A stretch of DNA of 64,000 nucleotides from NCBI GenBank assembly GCA_035547425.1, contig DASZUU010000055.1, positions 56,207-120,206 of the forward strand, in the 5' to 3' direction. Each line of letters opens with the position of its first letter. Position 1 is the stretch's first letter. Positions 9,735 through 18,685 of the stretch are shown here, one piece after another. A program made the translations under genes and the position numbers. Origin of the DNA: Alloacidobacterium sp035547425 (GTDB taxonomy: Bacteria; Acidobacteriota; Terriglobia; Terriglobales; Acidobacteriaceae). A model generated the notes under the pieces. The model made no database searches. It was not told the DNA's origin and worked only from the letters and a program-made list of their open reading frames with translations.

Positions 9735-9768
9735 GTGCTACCCCCTTGGGGGTTTCAAATCACCCCGG

Positions 9769-10209
9769 CTACAGCCCAAATCCTGCCAGGGCCTGTTCGT
9801 CTTCCGGTGTCAGCGGATTTTCTTCCAGATTCCGCTTAAAGTCTTCGTGATTGGCAACGGTCAGGTAGTTCTGCATGCCGAAGACCACCACGTCGGTCAT
9901 TAAATTTGCCGTCTCCCGCAAAATCTGCGGCAGCAACAGCCGGCCCTGCGCATCTATTTCCGCGGTCTGGCCGAAATAATTTACCCGGTCCATCAACTTC
10001 TTCTTTGCCGGGTGAAAACTGGGGATCGCCGCCAGCTTCTCTTCAACCTTTTCCCACTCTTTCAAGGGGTAAATCTCGGCTACCTTGCCATCCTTGCTGG
10101 TGATGTAGAAAAGCGACCCGTAATTCTCGGTCAGCGGACGCTTGAATTCCGCCGGAAGCTTGAGCCTCCCTTTTTCATCAACCCGGGCTGGATGGTTTCC
10201 CCGAAACAT
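9769..10209 (-). CDS. mraZ: MraZ transcriptional regulator
   Basis: First gene of the dcw cluster, encoding an AbrB/SpoVT-fold DNA-binding protein that in E. coli represses its own operon. 146 residues, normal length. Both half-domains are visible: MFRGNHPARVDEKGRLKLPAEF at the start and a second INYFGQ-like half (VNYFGQTAEIDAQGRLLLP) with the DxxGR signature in each half. The upstream region contains decamer-spaced repeats that fit MraZ operators, so autoregulation is likely (inference). Confidence 0.96.
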   Translation of the reverse strand: MFRGNHPARVDEKGRLKLPAEFKRPLTENYGSLFYITSKDGKVAEIYPLKEWEKVEEKLAAIPSFHPAKKKLMDRVNYFGQTAEIDAQGRLLLPQILRETANLMTDVVVFGMQNYLTVANHEDFKRNLEENPLTPEDEQALAGFGL

Positions 10210-10569
10210 TGCTTTTTAGTCCTGCTGATCGAGCTCGTATCTTCCTTATCGGCAAATCAGCTCGATGCCGGAGCTAAAATCGTCAAAAATCTTTCAAAAT
10301 CGTTCCTGATTGACCCTTTTTGACCACTTAACTCCACCGACATCGTAAATCAGTAGATGCGCCCGTCCAAAGAGCTTTTCTTGTGGAGATTTAGAAAAAA
10401 CGAGATATGGATGGAGCGGGAAAATTTCAGGGATTATAAAACTCAATATGTAGTACAAATATCGAACGAAGCGCACTACAGAATGTGTTTATAGATTTGA
10501 TTCCCAGTTACTTTTCCGTACTTGCCAGAATCCGCCGCGCAAGGTAGGCATTTTCGCCCAATGTTCGCC
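10210..10569. other. Intergenic region upstream of mraZ
   Basis: About 360 bases between the mraZ start and the 3' end of the DUF2127 gene. The mraZ-proximal part holds the candidate MraZ box. The rest (10340-10560) is A/T-rich relative to its surroundings, as expected for a promoter region of the dcw operon. I could not fix -35 and -10 elements with confidence and see no RNA gene. A 60-codon open frame on the minus strand here has no family features and is not called. Confidence 0.5.
10303..10337 (-). promoter_or_regulatory. Candidate MraZ box upstream of mraZ
   Basis: Read on the minus strand, four purine-rich pentamers stand exactly ten bases apart: GTGGA (10337-10333), GTGGT (10327-10323), AGGGT (10317-10313) and AGGAA (10307-10303), each separated by five A/T-rich bases. 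MraZ operators in other bacteria are direct TGGG-like repeats with the same ten-base pitch in front of mraZ, about one helical turn apart. Distance to the mraZ ATG is about 95 bases, which leaves room for a promoter. Assignment is by spacing, motif and position; binding is inferred. Confidence 0.6.
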
Positions 10570-11088
10570 CTAGCCGGCTTTATGTCGCAGACGGCGCTGC
10601 ACATAAAACACAAGATAGGCGACAACCAGTACATTGACTAACACCAATGCGCCTTTCATCCATGTAGGGTGACGCAGAATTTCAAAGAACTCCCAGGGCA
10701 GGAAGGAAGCAGTGAGGATGAGGGTAAAGTATTCGGCCCAGGTTTTTTCGAGAACCAGGCCGGTTCCCTCAATAAAGTCGAGCCCGGCATAGCAGAAGAT
10801 AGCGATGCTTATCTGCCTCATTCGATGGGCATCGATGAGCGCGGCCTTGTCGAGAATCAGATTTACGAAGCGGCTTTCGGGATCGAAGTGCCAATCGGTA
10901 AGCCAATGGTAGAGCACATCGACGACATCCCGATGGATGAGCTTGAGGGCGCCGAAGCCGAGCAGAACAAAGAGAAGCCCTTTGAACAGCTTGAAGGCGC
11001 CGATCACGATGATCCAGCGATCGCGACGGACTTTTGTATTCAATTCTGTCTCAACGCTCACTTCGATGACGGATCCTGTTCCCATCAT
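10570..11088 (-). CDS. DUF2127 family membrane protein
   Basis: 172 residues with about four membrane helices, beginning around IIVIGAFKLFKGLLFVLLG and ending VLVNVLVVAYLVFYVQRRL. The pattern of short helices, the RQISIAIFCYAGLDFIEGTGL segment and the LPWEFFEI motif match DUF2127 (predicted membrane) proteins. Biochemical function unknown. It starts 22 bases after dxs and in the same direction, so it is probably co-transcribed with it. The start codon is uncertain because two ATGs are adjacent and no clear ribosome-binding site is present. Confidence 0.75.
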   Translation of the reverse strand: MMGTGSVIEVSVETELNTKVRRDRWIIVIGAFKLFKGLLFVLLGFGALKLIHRDVVDVLYHWLTDWHFDPESRFVNLILDKAALIDAHRMRQISIAIFCYAGLDFIEGTGLVLEKTWAEYFTLILTASFLPWEFFEILRHPTWMKGALVLVNVLVVAYLVFYVQRRLRHKAG

Positions 11089-11110
11089 AGTGGGTCAGAT
11101 GCGAATTGGC

Positions 11111-13006
11111 TCATCGCACGGCTGCCTTTGCCGGGAGCATCCGCTTTAAAAAAGGAGCGAGTTTTTCGAGGGCCGCCTCGACGCTGACGCCATACCGGGC
11201 CCGCAACTGCTCCACTTTACCGTGCTCAATGAAGCGGTCAGGCCAGCCGATGCGCACAACAGGAACGTTGAGCTGCATGTCAGCCAGAGCCTCCATGACA
11301 GCACTGCCGTAGCCGCCCATCAAGACGTGGTCCTCGAAGGTAACAATTACGCCTACTCGTTTGGCATACTTGGCCAGTACTTCCCTGTCGAGCGGCTTCA
11401 CGAAGCGCGGATTGATGACTGCGGCGGAATATCCCAATTCCGCTAACCGGGCGGAAAGTTCTTCAGCCATCGGCAGCAAGGCTCCAAGGCCGAAGATGGC
11501 AATGTCGCTTCCATCGGCGATGACTTCTGCTTTGCCAATGGGAAGAGCGACGGGCTGCGCCTTTACCGTGGTTCCAGGACCTGTGCCGCGGGGGTAGCGC
11601 ACTGCGCTGGGACCATCGTGCAGCATGGCGGTATAAAGCATGTCGGCCAGCTCGTCCTCATCCTTGGGCACCATGTGAATGATGTTTGGGATACCGCGCA
11701 GATAGCTGATATCGAAGAGACCGTGATGCGTGGCGCCATCGTCACCGCTTAATCCGCCGCGATCCATGCAGAAGACTACGGGAAGATTCTGCAGGCAGAC
11801 ATCGTGCACGATGGGGTCGAAGGCCCGTTGCAGGAATGTCGAGTAGATGGCGCAGAATGGCTTATAGCCGCGTGTCGCCATGCCGGCAGCAAAGATCACC
11901 GCATGCTCTTCTGCAATGCCTACGTCGAAATACTTGTTTGGATGGTGCGGGCGGAAGAGATCGAGCGCGGTTCCGTTCGGCATAGCTGCCGTGATAGCCA
12001 CAATCTTGTCATTCCGGTTGGCGAGCTTTACCAGCGTATTGGCAAAGACTTCGGAATATGTCGGCTGCCCCGTGGATTTGGTTTCTCCGGTTTCGGGATC
12101 GTATGGTCCGAGGCCATGAAACTTTTTCTGCTTATCGAGAGCGGGCTGAAAGCCGCGTCCCTTCTGGGTAATGGCGTGCAGGAGAACAGGGCGGTCCTGC
12201 GCCTTGAGGAACTGGAATGTCTCGATCAGAAGGCCGATGTTGTGGCCATCGAGCGGGCCGTAATATGTGAGCCCAAACTCTTCAAAGAAAACTGAGGGCC
12301 ACAGCATGCCTTTGGCGGCCTCTTCGGCGCGGCGCACTACGCTCACCGCGGTCTTGCCGGTTTTGCCCAGCTTTTCGAGCAGACGCGCAGCACTGTCGTG
12401 GAGATGATTTACGTGCTCGTTGGTGACAATCTTATGCAGATAACGCGCAATTGCGCCCACATTGCGGTCGATGGACCATTCATTGTCGTTCAGGACAACG
12501 ATCAGGCGCCTGGTCTGGTCGGCGATATTGTTGAGTGCTTCAAACGAGATGCCGTTGGTGAACGCGGCATCACCGGCGAGGGCAACGACGTGCTCATTGC
12601 CGCCCGCTAAATCACGCGCTACGGCCATGCCCAAGGCTGCAGAAAGGGCTGTTCCGGCATGACCGGCGCCGTAGATGTCATGCTCGCTTTCGGTGCGGAG
12701 CATAAATCCATTTAGCCCACCCGGCTGACGGATGGTCTCAAAGCGATCGCGGCGTCCGGTGAGCAGCTTGTGAATATACGCCTGATGACTCACGTCGAAG
12801 ACAAACCTGTCCTTCGGCGTATCGAAAACATAGTGCATGGCCAGCGTTAATTCAACAACGCCGAGGTTCGGTCCGAGGTGGCCGCCTGTTTTCGAGAGAG
12901 AACGGATGAGGGTTTCGCGGATTTCCTGCGCCAGCGATTCCAGTTCAACGATGGAAAGGTGCTTGATGTCGGCCGGCGATTGGATGGTGTTGAGTAAATG
13001 TCCCAT
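11111..13006 (-). CDS. dxs: 1-deoxy-D-xylulose-5-phosphate synthase
   Basis: Thiamine-diphosphate enzyme of the MEP isoprenoid pathway, condensing pyruvate and glyceraldehyde 3-phosphate in the cytoplasm. 631 residues, the usual length. It shows the N-terminal SKTGGHLGPNLGVVELT segment, a TPP site GDAAFTNGISFEALNN (GDA where many have GDG), the DRGGLSGDDGATHHG transketolase motif and the C-terminal domain with the MGGYGSAVMEAL segment. It precedes the DUF2127 gene and is separated from the upstream symporter gene by a terminator. Confidence 0.97.
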   Translation of the reverse strand: MGHLLNTIQSPADIKHLSIVELESLAQEIRETLIRSLSKTGGHLGPNLGVVELTLAMHYVFDTPKDRFVFDVSHQAYIHKLLTGRRDRFETIRQPGGLNGFMLRTESEHDIYGAGHAGTALSAALGMAVARDLAGGNEHVVALAGDAAFTNGISFEALNNIADQTRRLIVVLNDNEWSIDRNVGAIARYLHKIVTNEHVNHLHDSAARLLEKLGKTGKTAVSVVRRAEEAAKGMLWPSVFFEEFGLTYYGPLDGHNIGLLIETFQFLKAQDRPVLLHAITQKGRGFQPALDKQKKFHGLGPYDPETGETKSTGQPTYSEVFANTLVKLANRNDKIVAITAAMPNGTALDLFRPHHPNKYFDVGIAEEHAVIFAAGMATRGYKPFCAIYSTFLQRAFDPIVHDVCLQNLPVVFCMDRGGLSGDDGATHHGLFDISYLRGIPNIIHMVPKDEDELADMLYTAMLHDGPSAVRYPRGTGPGTTVKAQPVALPIGKAEVIADGSDIAIFGLGALLPMAEELSARLAELGYSAAVINPRFVKPLDREVLAKYAKRVGVIVTFEDHVLMGGYGSAVMEALADMQLNVPVVRIGWPDRFIEHGKVEQLRARYGVSVEAALEKLAPFLKRMLPAKAAVR

Positions 13007-13077
13007 TCAGTGATAAAGCGCTCATATAAATAGACTCAGATGAGCGCGACCCGTTGCTCTTTTGCAGCCATCAAAAA

Positions 13078-13116
13078 AAGACCCCGAAGGGCCTACTGCA
13101 CAGAACTAAGGTCTTT
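13078..13116 (-). terminator. Rho-independent terminator downstream of the symporter gene
   Basis: On the minus strand an AAAGACC arm pairs with a GGTCTTT arm, with inner CCC/GGG pairing in the loop, followed at once by a run of T (13077-13073). It lies 20 bases past the stop of the symporter gene and upstream of dxs, and so ends the symporter transcript. Confidence 0.65.
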
Positions 13117-13135
13117 CCTCTGAAGTACAAGTATA

Positions 13136-14572
13136 TCAAGTTTGGCGGATTTGCTCTTTCAACGCCGTCAAGGTTTCCTCCGCAGGCGCTTCTTTGCGGA
13201 ATGCGCCCTCCCATTGCGCTACCACAGCGGAGGCAAGACAATTGCCCACAACATTCACCGTTGTGCGGCCCATATCCATCAGCGCGTCGATACCGAGGAT
13301 CAGGAAAATGGGCTCCTGCGGCAGGTGAAACACTGATGAGGTAGCGAGCAGGACGACCAGGACTGCGCGTGGAACTCCGGCGACTCCTTTGCTGGTCAGC
13401 ATCAGCACCAGCAGCATGAAGATTTGCTGCTTCCAGCCAATATGCATGCCTCCAGCCTGCGCTACGAAGATGGAGGCAATTGCCAGATACAACGCAGACC
13501 CGGCGAGATTGAAGCTGTATCCGGTGGGGATGACAAAACCGACGATGCCTCGCGGCACGCCGAAAGCTTCCATCGCTTCCATGGCGCGCGGTAGCGCTGC
13601 TTCGGAGGTGCTGGTGGCGAAGGCAATCGTTGCCGGTTCGGCGACGGCGGAGAGAAACTGCCGCAACGGAATGCGGGCAAGGATGGCTGCGGGCAGCATT
13701 GCCAGCAGAACGAAGGCTATGAGCGCGACATACAGCGTGACAAGAAGCTTCGCGAGGCCGGCCATCACTCCCAGGCCGCTATGCGCCACGGTGTAGGCCA
13801 GCGCCGCGCCGACTCCAATCGGAGCGTAATACATGACGATGTTCGTGAAGGCGAACATTGTTTGTGTCAGCGATTCTGCCACGCGCAGCAGAGGCGCGCG
13901 GTGCTCTTCTTTCAGACGCGCCAGCGCAAGACCGAAGATGAGAGCGAAGACGGCGACTTGCAGGATTTGATCTTCGGCAATCGATTTCGCAATGTTCTCG
14001 GGAAATACACGGAGGAGAAACTGTTGCCATGAGAGAGCTGGCTCTGGCGGTGGGCTGGTTTCTACATGGAACTCAACATGCGTGCGAACATGCAAAGCCT
14101 GAGGCGAAACGGAAAGGCCTTCTCCTGCTTTTGACAGGTTGATCGAGACCAATCCGATGATCAGGGCGATGGTCGTCAGCACTTCAAAGTACACCAGCGA
14201 CTTCAATCCAAGCCTGCCGACGCTGCGTATCTCTCCATGCCCGGCAATGCCGGTGATGAGCGTGCCCAGAATCAGCGGTGCGACGATGACCTTGATGAGC
14301 CGCAGAAAGATATCGCTGAATACACGCGCTTCCAAAGCAGCGCGCGGAAGATCCAGCCCGAATTCAATGCCGGCGAGCATGCCCCAGATGATCCATACAG
14401 TGAGGGATTTTCGGCGGAAGGCAAAAAATGTGAATACTGCCAGAGCGAAGAGTCGCAGCAGCAGGCCGGCAAACGAGGCATGCAGGGCAAGACCCAAAAT
14501 ATAGATCGCCGCGCCGGCTATACCGAGCCAGATCGCCGCGCCATGCATTGCTCTTGCTGAAGATGCCATCAT
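13136..14572 (-). CDS. Dicarboxylate/amino acid:cation symporter (GltP/DctA family)
   Basis: Inner-membrane secondary transporter of the SLC1-like DAACS family, importing C4-dicarboxylates, glutamate or aspartate with Na+ or H+. 478 residues, about eight helices and two re-entrant loops. Signatures are FLRLIKVIVAPLILGTLITGI, the serine-rich loop (AFATSTSEAALPRAME), GFVIPTGYSFNLAGSALY and the C-terminal GIDALMDMGRTTVNVVGN, containing the substrate-binding Asp and Arg/Asn region. Substrate cannot be settled from sequence alone. It is monocistronic by position, with its own terminator. Confidence 0.92.
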   Translation of the reverse strand: MMASSARAMHGAAIWLGIAGAAIYILGLALHASFAGLLLRLFALAVFTFFAFRRKSLTVWIIWGMLAGIEFGLDLPRAALEARVFSDIFLRLIKVIVAPLILGTLITGIAGHGEIRSVGRLGLKSLVYFEVLTTIALIIGLVSINLSKAGEGLSVSPQALHVRTHVEFHVETSPPPEPALSWQQFLLRVFPENIAKSIAEDQILQVAVFALIFGLALARLKEEHRAPLLRVAESLTQTMFAFTNIVMYYAPIGVGAALAYTVAHSGLGVMAGLAKLLVTLYVALIAFVLLAMLPAAILARIPLRQFLSAVAEPATIAFATSTSEAALPRAMEAMEAFGVPRGIVGFVIPTGYSFNLAGSALYLAIASIFVAQAGGMHIGWKQQIFMLLVLMLTSKGVAGVPRAVLVVLLATSSVFHLPQEPIFLILGIDALMDMGRTTVNVVGNCLASAVVAQWEGAFRKEAPAEETLTALKEQIRQT

Positions 14573-14620
14573 GTCACTGCTAGCATAATGCCTGAAGGCT
14601 TTTTTGAGAGGTTTTTAGAG

Positions 14621-15172
14621 ATGCGATTTCCTGCTCTGCCTGTTTCATTTGCTGCCCTGCTCGTCTGCGTTTCTGCTTCAGCACAACAATTGCAACTGGA
14701 CCCGCTGGCAAAACCCGCGCCTTCCACCAATATGTCGAGCGCGCTGACGAATCCGGCGATTTCTCCGGGAGTGGCGTTTCTGTTTCAGCTTGAGGCGCAA
14801 TTTTCGGCAGAGACCGCAAAGGGCGGCGGCACGGCTTTCGCCTCCTGGTTTGCGGATGACGGCGTTGTTCTGGGCAACAAGCAGGCTCCGGTTCTTGGCC
14901 ATGCAGCGATTGCGGCCCAGGCAACGTGGTCGCCTGAAAGCTATCAGCTTACATGGACGCCGCAGGGAGGGCAGATGTCTCCGGCGGGGGATATGGGCTA
15001 TACCTGGGGTCACTACGACGGGCATGCCAAGGATAAGAATGGCAACAACGTCACTACCAGCGGACGCTATATGACGGTGTGGAAGAAACAGTCTGACGGA
15101 AAGTGGAAGGTTGCGCTGGAATCGAGCAGCGAAGAGCCGCCTTCAGCTGGAGATTGCTGCAAGGTGCCGTAA
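14621..15172 (+). CDS. Secreted SnoaL/DUF4440-like (NTF2-fold) protein
   Basis: About 183 residues from the ATG at 14621, which gives a clean signal peptide (MRFPALPVSFAALLVCVSASA, cleavage after the alanine near residue 21). The mature part resembles DUF4440/SnoaL proteins: ASWFADDGVVLG, a GHAAIAAQ segment, the YTWGHYDG strand and a final GRYMTVWKKQSDGKWKVALES strand. These alpha+beta cone folds may bind small ligands or be catalytic; role unknown. It is divergently transcribed from the symporter gene. An upstream ATG at 14588 is possible but spoils the signal peptide. Confidence 0.7.
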   Translation: MRFPALPVSFAALLVCVSASAQQLQLDPLAKPAPSTNMSSALTNPAISPGVAFLFQLEAQFSAETAKGGGTAFASWFADDGVVLGNKQAPVLGHAAIAAQATWSPESYQLTWTPQGGQMSPAGDMGYTWGHYDGHAKDKNGNNVTTSGRYMTVWKKQSDGKWKVALESSSEEPPSAGDCCKVP

Positions 15173-15173
15173 A

Positions 15174-15197
15174 AGAGGCCCGGCTAGCCGAGCCTCT
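15174..15197 (-). terminator. Terminator of acs (possibly bidirectional)
   Basis: Arms AGAGGC and GCCTCT flank an inner palindrome CGGCTAGCCG with one mismatch. On the minus strand the stem is followed by TTTT, 15 bases past the acs stop. On the plus strand it lies just after the NTF2-like gene but has a poorer T run (CTTGTT). The two convergent genes probably share it. Confidence 0.7.
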
Positions 15198-15211
15198 CTT
15201 GTTAGATTCTG

Positions 15212-17182
15212 CTACTGCTCGTCCTGCTCGCGGAGTTTTGCGATTACGGTGAAGTCTTCGAGCGTTGTGGTGTCGCCTTTGATTTCTCCATTTGTTGCCA
15301 GTTCGCGCAAGAGGCGCCGCATGATTTTTCCTGAGCGGGTTTTCGGGAGCTGGTCGGTGAAGCGGATATCGTCCGGGCGGGCCAAGGCGCCGATTTCCTT
15401 TGCTACCCAGGCGCGTAGCTCTTCTTTTAATTCCTTGGATGGCGTATGTCCGCTCTCGAGCGTTACGAATGCGGCAATTGCCTGGCCTTTTAATTCATCG
15501 GGACGGCCAACAACCGCAGCTTCTGCTACCTTGGCGTGTGCCACAAGGGCCGATTCCACTTCCATTGTGCCCAGACGGTGACCGCTTACGTTGAGCACAT
15601 CATCGACGCGACCCATCAGCCAGTAGCAGCCGTCCTCATCCATGCGCGCGCCGTCGCCGGTGAAGTAGGAGCCGGGAATCTCGGACCAGTAGCCCTTTAC
15701 ATAACGTTCCGGATTGCCATAGATGGTGCGCGCCATCGATGGCCAGGGCTTGCGAATAACCAGCAAGCCGCCGTGTCCTGCAGGTACGGGGTCTCCTTCC
15801 TTGGTCACGACTTCCGGCACTATACCGAAGAAGGGGCGGGTAGCGGAGCCGGGCTTGGTGGGCACTGCACCGGGAATGGGAGCGATCATGATGGCTCCTG
15901 TTTCTGTCTGCCACCATGTATCGACGATGGGGCAGCGGCCTTTGCCGACCTTTTCGCGATACCACATCCAGGCTTCGGGATTGATCGGCTCGCCTACGGT
16001 TCCCAATAGCCGCAATGAATCCAGCTTATATTTTTCGAGATACTGATCGCCCCATTTGATGAAGGCGCGGATCGCTGTGGGTGCGGTGTAGAAGATCGTG
16101 ACCTTGTGATCGTCGATGATTTTCCAGAAGCGGTCCATCTGGGGAAAGTTTGGAGCGCCTTCGTACATGAGCGTGGTGACGCCGTTTTGCAAGATGCCAT
16201 ATACGACGTAAGAATGGCCTGTGACCCAGCCGATATCTGCCGAGCACCAGTACATATCGTCATCTTTCAGATCGAAGATGTACTTGCTGGTGAGATATGT
16301 CTGCACCGAATAGCCGCCGGTGGTATGCACCAGGCCTTTCGGCCTGCCGGTGGTTCCGGATGTGTAGAGGATGTAGAGTGGGTCTTCGGAATCCAGTTCT
16401 TCGGCGGGGCAGTCGGGAGCAGCCTTGGCTACGAGCTCATGCCACCAGTGATCGCGTCCTGCCTGCATCTGTACAGGCGAGCCGGTTCGCCGGTATACCA
16501 CCACGTTTTTCACTGTCGGACATTTCGGCACCGCTTCGTCGACAGTTGCCTTCAGCTTGACTTCATTGCCGCGCCGGTAGGCTGCGTCCTGCGTGAGGAT
16601 CGCGACACAATCGGCATCGTTGACGCGGTCGACAATCGCGTGCGCTGCAAATCCGCCGAAGATCACGGAATGCACGGCACCGATTCTTGCGCAGGCCAGC
16701 ACTGCAATCGCGAGCTCCGGAGTCATGCCCATGTAGATGGCAACCTTGTCGCCCTTCCTGATTCCTAGGTCCTTCAAGGCATTGGCGAAACGCTGCACAT
16801 CAGCATAGAGTTCGCCGAAGGTAAGCCTGCGAACTTCTCCCGGCTCGCCTTCCCACACGATGGCGGCCTTGTCGCGTTTATTGCCGAGTGCATGACGGTC
16901 GACACAGTTGTAGCAGAGATTGATTTTGCCGCCAACAAACCACTTTGCCCAGGGCTCGTTCCATTCCAGCACTTTGTCCCACGGCTTAAACCAGTGCAGT
17001 TCTCGCGCCGCTTCGGCCCAGAAACCTTCCGGGTCTTCGACGGAGCGTTTATAGAGCTGCTCATATTCGGCAAGGCTTTTGATATGCGCTTTCGCGGCAA
17101 ACTCTGGCGGCGGGGGGAAAACGCGATTTTCGCGCAGCATGGAATCGAGATGCGGATCGTGGCTTGCAGGCGTTACAGACAT
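15212..17182 (-). CDS. acs: Acetyl-CoA synthetase (AMP-forming)
   Basis: Adenylate-forming enzyme making acetyl-CoA from acetate, ATP and CoA. 656 residues, matching bacterial Acs. It has the N-terminal WFVGGKINLCYNCVDRH segment, the AMP-binding loop YTSGTTGRPKGLVH, the WWQTETGAIMI acetate-pocket motif and the C-terminal PKTRSGKIMRR stretch with the catalytic lysine that is acetylated in other Acs enzymes. A TGTATA-N6-TATACA palindrome about 115-130 bases upstream may be an operator. Confidence 0.97.
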   Translation of the reverse strand: MSVTPASHDPHLDSMLRENRVFPPPPEFAAKAHIKSLAEYEQLYKRSVEDPEGFWAEAARELHWFKPWDKVLEWNEPWAKWFVGGKINLCYNCVDRHALGNKRDKAAIVWEGEPGEVRRLTFGELYADVQRFANALKDLGIRKGDKVAIYMGMTPELAIAVLACARIGAVHSVIFGGFAAHAIVDRVNDADCVAILTQDAAYRRGNEVKLKATVDEAVPKCPTVKNVVVYRRTGSPVQMQAGRDHWWHELVAKAAPDCPAEELDSEDPLYILYTSGTTGRPKGLVHTTGGYSVQTYLTSKYIFDLKDDDMYWCSADIGWVTGHSYVVYGILQNGVTTLMYEGAPNFPQMDRFWKIIDDHKVTIFYTAPTAIRAFIKWGDQYLEKYKLDSLRLLGTVGEPINPEAWMWYREKVGKGRCPIVDTWWQTETGAIMIAPIPGAVPTKPGSATRPFFGIVPEVVTKEGDPVPAGHGGLLVIRKPWPSMARTIYGNPERYVKGYWSEIPGSYFTGDGARMDEDGCYWLMGRVDDVLNVSGHRLGTMEVESALVAHAKVAEAAVVGRPDELKGQAIAAFVTLESGHTPSKELKEELRAWVAKEIGALARPDDIRFTDQLPKTRSGKIMRRLLRELATNGEIKGDTTTLEDFTVIAKLREQDEQ

Positions 17183-17295
17183 GCGAATTGCTATATCCCT
17201 TCTGAATCAGTACAAAAAATCAGAGTGTGAAAATTTTTATTTTCAGTCCCGCAAACACGTTAAAGGTTTCGAGATGCAACAGGCAAGAGGAATCC

Positions 17296-17313
17296 TGTAT
17301 AGACATTTATACA
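17296..17313. promoter_or_regulatory. Palindromic candidate operator upstream of acs
   Basis: Perfect inverted repeat TGTATA, six-base spacer GACATT, TATACA. It stands in the 175-base gap between the 3' end of the acyl-CoA dehydrogenase gene and the acs start, in an A/T-rich part. It has the size of a dimeric repressor site, but no regulator can be named from this window. Confidence 0.35.
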
Positions 17314-17357
17314 AGATGATTTTTCCTCGCATGCAACTTTGAGAATGCATCTTGCGG

Positions 17358-18551
17358 TCAGCCGCGCGAGGGCATCACCTTCAAAATTTCACGGGCGATT
17401 ACCATGCGCTGAATCTCACTGGTTCCTTCGCCGATAGTGCAGAGCTTCACGTCGCGGTAATACTTCTCTGCCGGATAGTCTTTGATGAAGCCATAGCCGC
17501 CGTGCAGCTGCACGGCTTCGTTGCAGATACGCACCGCCACTTCGCTGGCATAAAGCTTTGCCATGGCCGATTCGCGCGTCACCCGGTTCCCGGCATCTTT
17601 CAGCACGGCGGCGCGCATGGTCAGCAGACGGGCGGCATCGAGCTCGGTGGCCATATCTGCCAGCTTCCACTGGACGCCTTGAAACTCTGCAATCGCTTTC
17701 CCGAACTGTCTGCGCTCTTTTACATAGCGCAGGCTGGCTTCCAGCGCGCCGCGCGCAATGCCGAGAGATAAAGCTGCGATCGAGATGCGTCCGCCGTCGA
17801 GCACACGCATGGAATCGACAAAGCCCTCGCCCAGGTTGCCGAGAAGATTTTCTGCCGGAATTTCGCAGTCTTCAAAGATCAGCTCGGAGGTATCGCTGGC
17901 GCGGAGGCCGAGCTTGTTTTCCTTCTTGCCGGGACGAAATCCGGGTGTTCCCTTTTCTACGACAAAGGCGGAAAGGCCATGGGTGCCCTGCGTTTTATCG
18001 GTGACGGCGATCACGACGGCGACGTCGGCATAATGCCCGTTCGTAATGAAGGTCTTATTGCCGTTCAGCACCCATGTATGGCCTTTACGAACCGCAGTGG
18101 CTCTTGCGCCCGCCGCGTCTGAGCCGGAGTTCGGCTCCGTCAATCCCCATGCTCCCAGCCATTCGCCGCCTGCCAGCTTAGGAATATATTTCTGCCGCTG
18201 TTCTTCGTTTCCTGCCAGGAAAATGTGATTTGAACACAGGGAGTTATGCGCGGCGACAATGATGCCGATGGAGCCGTCAACGGCGGACAGCTCTTCGATG
18301 GCGGTCATGTAATCGATGTAGCTCAGCCCTGCACCGCCGTATTCCACGGGGAAAATGATGCCCATCAATCCCATCTGCCCCATTTGCTTTACAACTTCGG
18401 CGGGAAACTCGCTGGCCTCGTCCCAGCGGGAGACGTTAGGGGCTATCTCGCGCTGCGCAAATTCGCGGATTTCCTTGCGCAGCTGTTCCTGCTCTTCGGT
18501 GAGCTTGAAGGGGTAGGTATTTACATCCTGTATGGTCGGCTGAGAAGACAT
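17358..18551 (-). CDS. Acyl-CoA dehydrogenase
   Basis: FAD-dependent enzyme of fatty-acid or branched-chain acyl-CoA oxidation. 397 residues. It has the three expected domains: an N-terminal helical domain (FKLTEEQEQLRKEIREFAQ), a beta domain with the flavin/substrate motif AWGLTEPNSGSDA and NGNKTFITNGHYAD, and a C-terminal helical domain with QLHGGYGFIKDYPAEKYYRD and IGEGTSEIQRMVIAREIL. The catalytic base probably lies in the YPAEKYYRD helix as in short-chain and butyryl types. Electrons would go to the ETF encoded at 53.8-56.0 kb and then to ETF-QO. Chain-length preference is unknown. Confidence 0.94.
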   Translation of the reverse strand: MSSQPTIQDVNTYPFKLTEEQEQLRKEIREFAQREIAPNVSRWDEASEFPAEVVKQMGQMGLMGIIFPVEYGGAGLSYIDYMTAIEELSAVDGSIGIIVAAHNSLCSNHIFLAGNEEQRQKYIPKLAGGEWLGAWGLTEPNSGSDAAGARATAVRKGHTWVLNGNKTFITNGHYADVAVVIAVTDKTQGTHGLSAFVVEKGTPGFRPGKKENKLGLRASDTSELIFEDCEIPAENLLGNLGEGFVDSMRVLDGGRISIAALSLGIARGALEASLRYVKERRQFGKAIAEFQGVQWKLADMATELDAARLLTMRAAVLKDAGNRVTRESAMAKLYASEVAVRICNEAVQLHGGYGFIKDYPAEKYYRDVKLCTIGEGTSEIQRMVIAREILKVMPSRG

Positions 18552-18685
18552 AGATGACTCCGTAACAAAAAGTGGATCGGACGAAAACCTGTGATCGTAG
18601 CACTTTTGATGGAGCTCTGTCGTTGCAGAATTGATTTTGGCGGGAATTTAAGCTGGCGAAACCCGTACTGGCTTATGATGGCCGC

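Noticed and set aside
10294..10476. 60-codon minus-strand frame upstream of mraZ
   Set aside because: It overlaps the MraZ box and promoter region, has no ribosome-binding site and no recognisable features.
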